From positions 1 to 64,000 of the forward strand of contig JAPPOB010000010.1 of the NCBI GenBank assembly GCA_028818375.1: 64,000 bases of DNA, given 5' to 3'. Made by a program: the position numbers and the translations under genes. The stretch's first letter is position 1; each line of letters opens with the position of its first letter. Of the stretch, positions 56,570-64,000 are shown one piece after another. The notes under the pieces are model-generated. The model did not search any database and had not been told where the DNA came from. It saw only the letters and a list, made by a program, of their open reading frames with translations. This DNA comes from Anaerolineaceae bacterium. GTDB lineage: Bacteria; Chloroflexota; Anaerolineae; Aggregatilineales; Phototrophicaceae.

Positions 56570-57943
56570 ATGCGTGTTGTGTTGCTGCTGGCCGTGCTCG
56601 CCGGCGCGTCTGCCGTGCTGCTGGTTGGCCAGGCGCTGGTCAGGCCGGACCTGCCGCTCATCGGCGAGGCAGTCTTTTCATCAACGCGTATCAGTCCCAA
56701 CGCAGATGGCAGCGACGACGTCGCCATTTTTGCTTACGGGCTCTCCCGCAACGCCCGGGTTACACTGCAATTTGAAGGCGAGGACGGCTCCCTCTATTTC
56801 TTTCGCAGAGACGAACCCCGCGCGCGCGGGGATTACTCAGTCGCATTTGGCGGCGTTGTGGACGGCTGGGCTCTTCCTGACGAAGCGCTGACGGTCGACG
56901 TGCTCCGTCGTTTGTTGCCCGATGGCGACTACACCTGGCGATTGCTGGCGGCAGAGAGTGAAGGCGACGCAAGGGACGAGCGAAGCGGCGTCCTTACCAT
57001 TGAGGACGCAGACTCGCCCCTGCCGGTCATCAGCAGCTTCAGCGTGTGGCCCGACGTCTTCACCCCCAATCAGGATGGCATCAGTGATCGCACGGAAATC
57101 AATGTCTATCTTGAAAAGGGCGCCCAACTCAGGGTCTGGTTGCTGGGCGGTGACGGGCAGAGGATCTATGTCGCGCCGCGCAAGGAAGGTCGCAAGCCGG
57201 GCGAAGCCGGCCGCCACATCTTCGACTATGAAGGCGGCGTCGACCTCGGCGCCGACCCGCCGCCAGACGGCAGCTACGAGGTCGTGGCGCGCGCCGTGGA
57301 TGACGAGGGACAGGTCGTTGAGCAGCGGGCGCAGTTGACCATACGAAATGGCGGCAAGCCCCTAGCGGAGATCGTACCGCAATCAGTCGGGGTGGACGTG
57401 GCCTTTGCCGTGCAGCCGTGGGACCATCGCTATCTGACCAGCGTCGCCCGACCCGGCGCCTTGCTGGATGTCCCGGATAACGTACAGGACAACCGCCTGA
57501 CGGCGCTGACCCTTCAGATTCGGGAAGAAATGCTTGTTTTCCGGCTGACCGTTGAAAACTACAGTGACGTGCCTTTGAGGACGACCGGCCCGCCACCGGG
57601 CACGGTGTACCAGCAGGACCAACGCGCGGCGACGCTAAACGCCTTTGATGAATCCGGAGCATGGCGCGTGGGCATCGACTGCACCACAGCCGAGACCGAT
57701 TATCCATGGCGCTGGGCGCTGGGGACGGACAGCGATCTTTACGAGGAATTCGACCCGGACAGTGGCAACACCTACAGCTTTCTGCCACCAGGGGACCAGG
57801 TCGTCGTCTGGGGCGGCATACGCTTCAATCACATTGAGGACCGCAACCCGCAGAATTGCTGGGCGGGCCTCATTCACGAGGACGTCGAGGTCAGCATCCG
57901 CAATCGCAATGTTGGCAGCCGAGAGATTGAGCTGGTGGAGTGA
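56570..57943 (+). CDS. membrane-anchored surface protein with FlgD/CHU_C-like Ig modules
   Basis: 457 residues, not assigned to a named family. An N-terminal membrane helix or signal (MRVVLLLAVLAGASAVLLVG) is followed by two modules that resemble FlgD Ig-like domains: STRISPNADGSDDVAIFAYGLSR with LPDGDYTWRLLA, and WPDVFTPNQDGISDRTEINV with PPPDGSYEVVARA. The C-terminal third (about 320-457) is a separate beta-rich region of unknown type. It is probably exposed outside the cell. Coupled by overlap to the first glycosyltransferase gene. Confidence 0.7.
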   Translation: MRVVLLLAVLAGASAVLLVGQALVRPDLPLIGEAVFSSTRISPNADGSDDVAIFAYGLSRNARVTLQFEGEDGSLYFFRRDEPRARGDYSVAFGGVVDGWALPDEALTVDVLRRLLPDGDYTWRLLAAESEGDARDERSGVLTIEDADSPLPVISSFSVWPDVFTPNQDGISDRTEINVYLEKGAQLRVWLLGGDGQRIYVAPRKEGRKPGEAGRHIFDYEGGVDLGADPPPDGSYEVVARAVDDEGQVVEQRAQLTIRNGGKPLAEIVPQSVGVDVAFAVQPWDHRYLTSVARPGALLDVPDNVQDNRLTALTLQIREEMLVFRLTVENYSDVPLRTTGPPPGTVYQQDQRAATLNAFDESGAWRVGIDCTTAETDYPWRWALGTDSDLYEEFDPDSGNTYSFLPPGDQVVVWGGIRFNHIEDRNPQNCWAGLIHEDVEVSIRNRNVGSREIELVE

Positions 57944-58917
57944 ACGACGCTCACGCCGCGGGCCAGCAGCCTGCGCCGGACCTGGCCGTCGTGCTGGTCA
58001 CCTGGAACGTTCGTGATCTGGCGCTGGATGCGCTGGATACGCTGTACGTCGACCTTGAAAGCTATGGACCCGCCGACAGTCAGGTCTGGGTTGTGGACAA
58101 TGCCTCGCATGACGGGACCGTGGAAGCCATCGCGCGCCGTTTCCCACAGGTGCAATTGCTAGCCAGCGTGGAAAACCTGGGGTTCGGCGCCGGCAACAAC
58201 CTCGCCCTGCGCGCCATGGGCTTCGGTCGTCTGAAGGGCAATGAGCTGCCGCGCGCCGTGTATCTGCTCAATCCGGATACGCGTACCTCCGCAGGAGCGA
58301 CCAGCACACTGTACGAGGCCCTGGTCGCCACACCAGGCGTCGGCCTGGTGGGGGCGCAGCTCTGTTATGAGGACGGCAGTTTTCAACACTCGGCCTTCAT
58401 GTTTCCGGGCTTGCGCCAGCTGTGGGCCGAGTTTTTCCGGCTGCCAGGCCGCCTGATCGAAGGGCGATTCAACGGACGTTATCCTCGCAGTCGCTACGCC
58501 GCCGGCAAGCCCTTTCGTATCGATTTCCCCCTGGGCGCCACCATGATGATAAGGCGTGAGGTCATTGAGACGACGGGCTTGTTTGACGAGGAATTCGCGC
58601 TTTACTGCGAGGAGATAGACTGGGCCTGGCGCATCCGCAAGGCTGGCTGGCGTGCCCTGTGCGTGCCTGCGGCCCTGGTCACGCACCTGGAAGGACGCAG
58701 CAGCGCCCAGGCGCGCCCGGATAGTGTCCTCAAGTTGTGGCGCAGTCGCGCGCGGCTGTTTCGCAAACACTACCCGACCTGGCGCGAGCGCGCGGCCAGC
58801 AGCCTGGCCGTCCACGGTCTGCAACGGCGCCTGCGACACCAGGAACCCGATTCAGAATTGGCTGAAGTCTACCGGACCCTGATCGGGGAGTTGCGATCCG
58901 GCGGAGAAACACGGTGA
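57940..58917 (+). CDS. family 2 glycosyltransferase (rhamnosyltransferase-like)
   Basis: 325 residues, soluble GT-A fold. VVLVTWNVRDL, WVVDNASHDGTVE and YLLNPDTRTSAG (the DxD-like metal site) are present, followed by CEEIDWAWRIRKAGW, the usual acceptor-side ED/W motif. It transfers a sugar from a nucleotide donor to a surface glycan. GTG start overlapping the upstream stop, and overlap with the next gene, place it in a three-gene surface glycan operon. Confidence 0.88.
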   Translation: MNDAHAAGQQPAPDLAVVLVTWNVRDLALDALDTLYVDLESYGPADSQVWVVDNASHDGTVEAIARRFPQVQLLASVENLGFGAGNNLALRAMGFGRLKGNELPRAVYLLNPDTRTSAGATSTLYEALVATPGVGLVGAQLCYEDGSFQHSAFMFPGLRQLWAEFFRLPGRLIEGRFNGRYPRSRYAAGKPFRIDFPLGATMMIRREVIETTGLFDEEFALYCEEIDWAWRIRKAGWRALCVPAALVTHLEGRSSAQARPDSVLKLWRSRARLFRKHYPTWRERAASSLAVHGLQRRLRHQEPDSELAEVYRTLIGELRSGGETR

Positions 58918-59702
58918 AGCAGCGAATGGGCCTCGTAGCGGTTGTCCTCACGTTCAATGAGGAAGGTCACATTCATGAATGTCTCGATTGCCTGGGATTC
59001 GCCGATCAGGTGCTCGTGCTGGATTCCTTCAGCACAGATGGAACGCCCGACTACGCCAGAGATGCCGGCGCACGTGTCGCACAGCGTCGCTTCCGGGACT
59101 ATGCTGATCAACGCAATTACGCGCTCGAATTACTCCGTGACGAAACAGACCATGTACTTTTTGTCGATGCCGACGAACGCGTGCGGCCGGAGCTCGCCAC
59201 GGAAATTCAGGCCGCGCTGTCTGCCCGGCCGGGCGGGACGGCCTGGCGCATTCCCCGCCACAATATCATTTTTGGTCGTCTGACCCTGCATGCCGGCTGG
59301 TTTCCCGATTATCAGACGCGTCTGCTAAAGACCGGATGCGCCCGCTATGATCCGCAACGTCCGGTGCATGAACTGGTGCAACTGGAAGAAGATCCAGGCA
59401 CTCTGGAGCAACCTCTTTTGCATTACAACTACGATTCGCTGCGGCAGTTCATGCGCAAACAAAGGGATTACAGCGAGCGGCTTGCGGGGATGCGTCATGT
59501 CCAGGGCCAACAGGCGTCGCTTCGCGACCTGTTCCTGCTGCCTCTGCACCACTTTCGCTGGCGTTACGTAACCCTGCGAGGATACCGCGAGGGCTGGCAC
59601 GGTCTGCGACTGTGCCTGTTGATGGCCTGGTATGAACTCCAGACCATTCGTCGACTGCGCGGCCTCGCCTGTCAGGGCGTCGAAGGGACCAGCAGGCCGT
59701 AG
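58914..59702 (+). CDS. family 2 glycosyltransferase (WaaE/KdtX-like)
   Basis: 262 residues. AVVLTFNEEGHIHECLD, VLVLDSFSTDGTPD and LFVDADERVRPEL are the GT2 nucleotide and metal motifs of the WaaE-like subgroup, which acts in core or cell-wall glycan assembly. GTG start overlapping the upstream gene. The 3' end overlaps hpf on the opposite strand by 31 bases. Confidence 0.88.
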   Translation: MKQRMGLVAVVLTFNEEGHIHECLDCLGFADQVLVLDSFSTDGTPDYARDAGARVAQRRFRDYADQRNYALELLRDETDHVLFVDADERVRPELATEIQAALSARPGGTAWRIPRHNIIFGRLTLHAGWFPDYQTRLLKTGCARYDPQRPVHELVQLEEDPGTLEQPLLHYNYDSLRQFMRKQRDYSERLAGMRHVQGQQASLRDLFLLPLHHFRWRYVTLRGYREGWHGLRLCLLMAWYELQTIRRLRGLACQGVEGTSRP

Positions 59703-60271
59703 TCTCCCTTGCGGCGTCGGTAAAGTACGTTGATGATTTGTGTGTCTGCGTTGTAGAACATGAAGAAATCGTGGTCCAGCAATTCCATTTGCTCAATGGC
59801 CTCAAGTTCGGACATTGGGTTGAGTTCAACGTCCTTGCGCCGGGCGATGGGCAATCCAGCCTGTTCTTCCCCGGCATCGGCGAAATCAAACTGGAAATCA
59901 CCGACATCCGGGATGTCCTCAGCGACGGACAGTTCCTCGACGCTGGCGATATAGCGGTCCCGCCCGCGACGAATGCGTTTTCCCTTGAAGCGCTGAATCT
60001 GGCGATACAGCTTGTCCACGGCGCCATCGATGGCGATGCGAATCTCGCCCTTCGCCTTTTCCTCGGCACGCAGGATTGCGCCCCGTTCATGGCGCAGCGT
60101 GATCTGGGCGTTTACCCGATCGCTGCCGCGCCGCGTGTGCTCATGAGACAGGTCCACCTCGACAATTTGAATGCGCGGCAGGTAGCGGTCCAGCCGGTCG
60201 AGTTTCCTGAGCGTGTACTGTTCCAGTTCGTCACTGATCCGGACGTTACTGCCTTCGATCCTTACATCCAT
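59672..60271 (-). CDS. hpf: ribosome hibernation-promoting factor (long form)
   Basis: 199 residues. The N-terminal YfiA/RaiA domain (about 1-105: EGSNVRISDELEQYTLRKL) is joined to the C-terminal dimerisation domain (about 145-199: NPMSELEAIEQMELLDHDFF and INVLYRRRKGDYGLL), so it is the long form that makes 100S ribosome dimers. AAGGA lies before ATG 60271. It overlaps the comF end by ten bases. Confidence 0.94.
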   Translation of the reverse strand: MDVRIEGSNVRISDELEQYTLRKLDRLDRYLPRIQIVEVDLSHEHTRRGSDRVNAQITLRHERGAILRAEEKAKGEIRIAIDGAVDKLYRQIQRFKGKRIRRGRDRYIASVEELSVAEDIPDVGDFQFDFADAGEEQAGLPIARRKDVELNPMSELEAIEQMELLDHDFFMFYNADTQIINVLYRRRKGDYGLLVPSTP

Positions 60272-61032
60272 TCCGGGTTTCCTTCGCCATGGTTTGCCGG
60301 TGAAACTGCTCTCGTGAGGGTCAGGCCAAAAACCGACCTGGCGCCCTTTGCCAGGAGCGCCCGGGCGCATTCGCCCAGGGTGGCGCCAGTCGTGTAGACG
60401 TCATCGACCAGCAGCAGGTCGCAGCCCTGTACGCGTTTTGCGTTGACCACAAAAGCGTTGCTGACGTTTTCAAGGCGTTGCCGGCGGGTGAGTCCTACCT
60501 GGGCCCGTGTGTTTCCCGTCCGGTACAGGGCGTCATCGGCCAGTGGGATGCAAAGTTTCTGCGCCAGGACCTGACCCATCAACCGTGTCTGATTGTAGCC
60601 GCGTTCCCTTTCGCGGGAAGGGTGGAGCGGCACCGGCACCAGGAAATCGGTTTTCCATTGCAAACCTGTAACCAGACTTGCAAGACGGTTCCCAAGCGGC
60701 CCGGCAAGTTGCGCCGCATTTTCGTACTTGAGAGCGAGCAATGCCTGGCGCAACAGGCCATTGTGATCCCCGCTGCAGGCAAGCGCCGTGAATGGGCTGT
60801 GCGCGCGGGCCTGGCGGGCAGGGAAGGGAATGGCATCCAGCAGGTCCTGACATTCCGGGCACCAGACCGTGTCGACGCGTTGGCAGCCGGCGCAGCGGGA
60901 TGGAAACAGCAATTCAAGGCCTGCGTCCAGCAATTGACGCAGCTGCCGGCCGAAGAGCCTGGTGCGCTCGCGTCGGACAGGATGCTGAAGACAGGCCCGC
61001 TCCGAGTCGTAAATCCCGCGAGGCTGGTTCAT
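60262..61032 (-). CDS. comF: ComF family phosphoribosyltransferase-like protein
   Basis: 256 residues. The N-terminal zinc ribbon uses Cys47, Cys50, Cys58 and Cys61, and the PRPP-binding motif is LLLVDDVYTTGATL. PLHPSRERERGYNQ is a family hallmark. Involved in DNA uptake in competent bacteria; the window also has comEC. The start at ATG 61032 lacks a strong ribosome site. Genes hpf and comF overlap. Confidence 0.93.
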   Translation of the reverse strand: MNQPRGIYDSERACLQHPVRRERTRLFGRQLRQLLDAGLELLFPSRCAGCQRVDTVWCPECQDLLDAIPFPARQARAHSPFTALACSGDHNGLLRQALLALKYENAAQLAGPLGNRLASLVTGLQWKTDFLVPVPLHPSRERERGYNQTRLMGQVLAQKLCIPLADDALYRTGNTRAQVGLTRRQRLENVSNAFVVNAKRVQGCDLLLVDDVYTTGATLGECARALLAKGARSVFGLTLTRAVSPANHGEGNPEWM

Positions 61033-61094
61033 AATTGGCAGTATAGACCTCTGTTGCCGTGGCTGGCAACTGAATGTGGAAGGGTCTCTGGCCA

Positions 61095-61871
61095 ATGAAG
61101 AGGGTGGAAAGCGCCGGGCTGGCGTGGTATCGCTTTGATAGCTGGCCACAGTTGCATCACGGTGTCTTCACCCGCAGGGGTGGTTGCAGTCCTCCGCCCT
61201 GGGAGTCCCTGAACACGGGCGGAAACATCGGTGATGAGCCACTCCACGTCCGCCGAAATCACGAACGGATTTTCGACGCGCTGGCCGTCAATGAAAAGCG
61301 CGCCTGCACGGTCTGGCAGGTCCACAGCGCGGACATCGTACTGGCGCATGGCCCGGTACGCAACCGGCGCTGGCTGGCCAAAGCGGATGGCATGCTGACC
61401 GCTGAACCCGACACACCACTGGTCATGCGATTCGCGGACTGCGTGCCCCTGTTATTTTACGATCCCGGGCGTCAGGTCATCGGTATGGCGCATGCAGGCT
61501 GGCGCGGGACAGTGCAGGATATCGCCGGACGTATGGTGGGTCTGATGGTGGACGCCTGGGGCTGCCTGCCGGAAGACATCGAGGCGGGCATCGGTCCTTC
61601 CATCGGGCCGGGCTGCTACCAGGTGGGCGAGGAAGTGGTCGAGGCCATGGAGTGTTGTTGCGGCACCCTTGAGGGCCTGGTGCAGCGGGACCCCGTCGAT
61701 GGCAGCGCCTGGCTGGACCTGTGGGCCTGCAACCGTCTGCTGCTGGAACGGGCGGGCGTACGACATATTGAACTTGCCGGGCTTTGTACGGCCTGTCATC
61801 TTGACGACTTTTATTCGCATCGTGCGGAAGGCGGGCGCACCGGACGCTTTTGTGCTGTGATGACACTATGA
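61095..61871 (+). CDS. pgeF: purine nucleoside phosphorylase/laccase-domain protein (PgeF/YlmD)
   Basis: 258 residues. The zinc site is formed by His77 (WQVHSAD), Cys116 (FADCVPLL) and His133 (AHAGWRGT). Members act as adenosine deaminase/purine phosphorylase, and edit the peptidoglycan pool in some bacteria. ATG 61095 has GGAAGGG upstream; ATG 61074 would add seven residues. The stop overlaps the yggS start. Confidence 0.92.
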   Translation: MKRVESAGLAWYRFDSWPQLHHGVFTRRGGCSPPPWESLNTGGNIGDEPLHVRRNHERIFDALAVNEKRACTVWQVHSADIVLAHGPVRNRRWLAKADGMLTAEPDTPLVMRFADCVPLLFYDPGRQVIGMAHAGWRGTVQDIAGRMVGLMVDAWGCLPEDIEAGIGPSIGPGCYQVGEEVVEAMECCCGTLEGLVQRDPVDGSAWLDLWACNRLLLERAGVRHIELAGLCTACHLDDFYSHRAEGGRTGRFCAVMTL

Positions 61872-62599
61872 GCATTTCTGCCAATATCGAAGGCATCCGG
61901 GAGCAGATCGAGGCGGCCTGCAACCGGGTTGGACGTGATCCCTCCGATGTCACCTTGCTGGCGGTATGCAAGCAACAAACGCCGGAGGCTGTCCGCACAG
62001 CCGCGGCAGCCGGTTTGCGACATTTTGGCGAGAATCGCGTAGAGGAAGCTGTAACAAAGATCCCCCAGGTGCGGCAATGCGTTACAGAACCGATTGTCTG
62101 GCACATGGTGGGTCATATCCAGAGTCGCAAGGCCAGGCACGTTCCCGGGTTGTTCCAGGTGGTACACGCGGTGGACCGGATAAAGCTGGCGCGTCGCCTT
62201 TCAGCCCTGATGGGCGAGCGGGACGCTACGCTGGACGTGTTGCTTGAGGTCAACGTAAGCGGCGAGGCCAGCAAGGCCGGTCTCAATGCGCGTGGCTGGC
62301 AGAAGGACGCAGAACTCCGCGACAGACTTTGGAGGGACTGCGAAACGATTCTGGCGTTGCCCAATCTACAGGTCAGAGGCCTGATGACGATGGCGCCAAT
62401 CGTCCCGGACATGGAAGCTACGCGTCCGGTTTTCAGACAGTTGGCGGCATTGCGAGCAGCGCTCGCCAGGGATTTCCAGGCGCCCTTGCCGGAACTAAGT
62501 ATGGGGATGACCGAAGATTATCCCGTCGCCGTCGAAGAGGGCGCGACCATCGTTCGAATTGGCCGGGCCATTTTTGGACCCCGCCGGGGGAATGAATAA
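61868..62599 (+). CDS. yggS: YggS family PLP homeostasis protein
   Basis: 243 residues, alanine-racemase-type barrel. PLP lysine Lys35 is in LLAVCKQQTPE, with HFGENRVEEA, HMVGHIQSRKAR and SMGMTEDYPVAVEEGATIVRIG. Controls the cellular PLP pool. It starts in the pgeF stop (ATGA) and ends in the yggT start (TAATG), an arrangement usual in many bacteria. Confidence 0.95.
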   Translation: MSISANIEGIREQIEAACNRVGRDPSDVTLLAVCKQQTPEAVRTAAAAGLRHFGENRVEEAVTKIPQVRQCVTEPIVWHMVGHIQSRKARHVPGLFQVVHAVDRIKLARRLSALMGERDATLDVLLEVNVSGEASKAGLNARGWQKDAELRDRLWRDCETILALPNLQVRGLMTMAPIVPDMEATRPVFRQLAALRAALARDFQAPLPELSMGMTEDYPVAVEEGATIVRIGRAIFGPRRGNE

Positions 62600-62853
62600 T
62601 GAGTTCGATTGGTGATCTGCTGGCACAGTTGCTGCAAATTTATCAGCTGGTATTGCTGGCCCGCGTGTTGCTTGGTTGGTTCCCGGACATCGATCGCAGC
62701 AACGCGATCGTCCAGTTTTTGTATGACGTGACGGAGCCCGTGCTTGAGCCGGTCCGAAGGCGTCTGCCCCGTGGCTCCACGATCGATTTCAGTCCACTGG
62801 TCGTATTTTTCGGAATTTCTGTGTTGTCGATGATCATTCGCGCCATTTTTTGA
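62599..62853 (+). CDS. yggT: YggT family membrane protein
   Basis: 84 residues with two membrane helices (about 8-25 and 64-83) separated by a cytoplasmic or external loop; the motif ARVLLGWFPDI and EPVLEPVRRRLP are family-typical. Involved in osmotic shock or cell envelope functions in other bacteria. Coupled to yggS. Confidence 0.93.
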   Translation: MSSIGDLLAQLLQIYQLVLLARVLLGWFPDIDRSNAIVQFLYDVTEPVLEPVRRRLPRGSTIDFSPLVVFFGISVLSMIIRAIF

Positions 62854-62910
62854 CCAGGTCCTGACGCCTGGATTGTTGATGCGGTGGCGGAACTGGCACG
62901 CCCGGCGCCT

Positions 62911-63618
62911 TCACGCCGTCACTGCGACAAGAATGCGACCACAGTTGGCGCAAGTGACCAGTCTTCGACCCTGTTGCACCTCACGTTCGGCCGTGATGTT
63001 TTGCGCAACGCCACAGAGCGTACAACTGTTGCCTTCCATGCGGGCGACAGGCTTCCCTCCCTTTCGTGGTTTGAGGGCCTCGTACTGCCTTTGCAGTTCC
63101 GGCTGAATGTTCTCCAGTGCTCCCTGACGCTGCCTTTCCAGGTCCGGCAGGGAATTCACCAGGGTATCCCGTTCGAGAATGAGCTCGTGGTGGGCGTCGC
63201 CGCGTCGACCAATGACTTCCCTCAGGGCCTGTTCAGCTTCGGCCATGCGCGACTCCGCTTCTTCAATGACCAACATGGTTTCCAGTGAACGGGTCTCCAG
63301 GTCGCCGTTGCGGCGCGTCAGCGAGGCAACTTCAAGTTGCATGTCTTGCATTTCTCGCGGGCTCTTGACCGTGCCGCTGTACAACAACTCTCCTGTGCCG
63401 CGAATCTTCTCTTCATTGCCGGCCGTCTCCAGTTCCAGATCGCGCAATTGGTTGCGCAGCGGCCTGAGTAGGTCGAGGATTTCCTGGCAACGCGCTTCGG
63501 CGCCCTGAATTTCTGCGTCGTCAGCCAGTTCTTGCGCGATAACCTGCAAGCGCCGCCTGGCCTGCAGGGCAGATTGTTCCAGTTGCTGCAATTGATATAG
63601 CTGCAGGGCCGGATTCAC
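62911..63618 (-). CDS. coiled-coil zinc-ribbon protein (CT398/CdsZ-like)
   Basis: 235 residues. A long antiparallel coiled coil (about 1-180) is followed by a zinc ribbon with Cys199, Cys202, Cys223 and Cys226. The C4-ribbon/coiled-coil fold is that of CT398-like proteins, which act as helper or chaperone proteins in several bacteria. GTG start. It has a good promoter of its own. Confidence 0.82.
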   Translation of the reverse strand: MNPALQLYQLQQLEQSALQARRRLQVIAQELADDAEIQGAEARCQEILDLLRPLRNQLRDLELETAGNEEKIRGTGELLYSGTVKSPREMQDMQLEVASLTRRNGDLETRSLETMLVIEEAESRMAEAEQALREVIGRRGDAHHELILERDTLVNSLPDLERQRQGALENIQPELQRQYEALKPRKGGKPVARMEGNSCTLCGVAQNITAEREVQQGRRLVTCANCGRILVAVTA

Positions 63619-63650
63619 CAGAAACTCACCATGATGACGGGTGTCGGCCG

Positions 63651-63679
63651 AGTATACTGACCCGCCTGATTCGTGCCAA
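63651..63679 (-). promoter_or_regulatory. promoter of the zinc-ribbon gene
   Basis: Reverse strand: TTGGCA (63679-63674), 17-base spacer, TATACT (63656-63651). Both hexamers match consensus in five of six positions. Confidence 0.7.
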
Positions 63680-63691
63680 ACCCCGCTGACC

Positions 63692-63700
63692 TGGTATAGT
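63692..63700 (+). promoter_or_regulatory. possible extended -10 promoter of the last gene
   Basis: TGG-TATAGT, with -10 at 63695-63700, 47 bases before the ATG at 63748. No clear -35. Confidence 0.45.
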
Positions 63701-63747
63701 CTAATGTTGCATACTGACCGACTAACTGACGGCTCAAACAGGCAGGA

Positions 63748-64000
63748 ATGAACCGCCGACTTCAGTTGCGTTTCAGGGAACGGGTCAGACTATTGATGGC
63801 CGGAGACGTTCTGGCTGTGCTACTTGCTGTCTTTGTTGCCCTGATACTGCGCGCCTTCAGTAGCCAGTTGGTGATTGACCGGGCCTATTTCGCCAGCCAG
63901 GCCCCCTGGTTTCTTTTTTTTGCCGTCGTTTGGCTGGTGTTGGCCAACGCGAATGACCTGTATCGTTTGTCTCTCAATTGGAGCCCAACCCGGATACTCT
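63748..64000 (+). CDS. N-terminus of a polyprenyl glycosylphosphotransferase-like membrane protein (cut by window end)
   Basis: Only 84 codons are inside the window. AGGA precedes the ATG. The protein starts with a basic segment (MNRRLQLRFRERVRLL), then a hydrophobic helix (about 17-36), a polar loop and a second helix (about 53-68), then DLYRLSLNWSPTR. This layout matches the N-terminal membrane part of sugar-phosphate transferases that start exopolysaccharide synthesis. The catalytic C-terminus lies outside, so the call is tentative. Confidence 0.6.
   Translation, partial: MNRRLQLRFRERVRLLMAGDVLAVLLAVFVALILRAFSSQLVIDRAYFASQAPWFLFFAVVWLVLANANDLYRLSLNWSPTRIL

Overview
The window (64 kb, mostly high-GC apart from two AT-rich islands) looks like a chromosomal contig of a Chloroflexota bacterium, probably of the Anaerolineae/Caldilineae type. 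This is inference from gene content: a bifunctional ATP sulfurylase/APS kinase, an FMN riboswitch in front of a RibXY-type riboflavin ABC transporter, Thr/Pro-rich lipoproteins carrying WD40 or LysM domains, the order rpe-fakA-degV-recG-coaD, a gamma-alpha fused KorA, and frequent GTG/TTG starts. No rRNA operon, CRISPR array, prophage or insertion sequence was seen.

Layout. 1-6.5 kb: DUF2007 protein, GT39-type membrane glycosyltransferase, P1 peptidase, and an OmpR-type regulator / EamA transporter / histidine kinase run. 6.5-11 kb: strong promoter, FMN riboswitch, ABC transporter (permease, binding protein, ATPase) and a class V aminotransferase-like protein. 11-11.6 kb: rpsT and two tRNA-Ser genes (reverse strand). 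11.7-21 kb: CPBP protease, rlmN, small ORF, rpe, fakA, degV, recG, coaD, coiled-coil protein. 21-23.4 kb: comEC (reverse). 23.5-31.6 kb: sulfatase, an unusual NusB fusion, tatA, tatC, arginase, sat-cysC and an alkaline-phosphatase-superfamily protein. 31.6-39.1 kb (reverse): DUF4926 gene, frameshifted DUF6883 gene, Ca2+ ATPase, korB, korA and an FCD regulator behind a palindromic operator. 39.2-43.3 kb (reverse): a restriction-modification pair attached to the 3' end of ilvA, an aminotransferase and rnhA. 43.4-45.9 kb: VOC and DUF6958 genes, then an AT-rich two-gene cassette of unknown function. 45.9-53.9 kb: acnA, a DsbA-like protein, HIT, fabG and two lipoproteins. 52.9-56.4 kb (reverse): lon-pfkB-lysM, start/stop coupled. 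56.6-62.9 kb: surface protein and two glycosyltransferases, hpf and comF (reverse), pgeF, yggS, yggT. The window ends with a zinc-ribbon coiled-coil gene (reverse) and the start of a membrane protein that resembles a polyprenyl sugar-phosphate transferase.

Two observations stand out. First, the nusB ORF (24.9-26.0 kb) carries about 180 extra N-terminal residues that align, at roughly 46% identity by hand, with the nucleotide-binding (N) domain of the P-type Ca2+ ATPase encoded 7 kb away: an apparent P-type-ATPase-N-domain/NusB chimera. Second, the AT-rich two-gene cassette at 44.1-45.9 kb is bracketed by an imperfect 24-bp direct repeat that encodes the aconitase C-terminus. It appears to have integrated at the 3' end of acnA, leaving a displaced acnA tail on its far side, yet it encodes no recombinase. 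All start choices are mine, based on ribosome binding sites, overlaps and family lengths.
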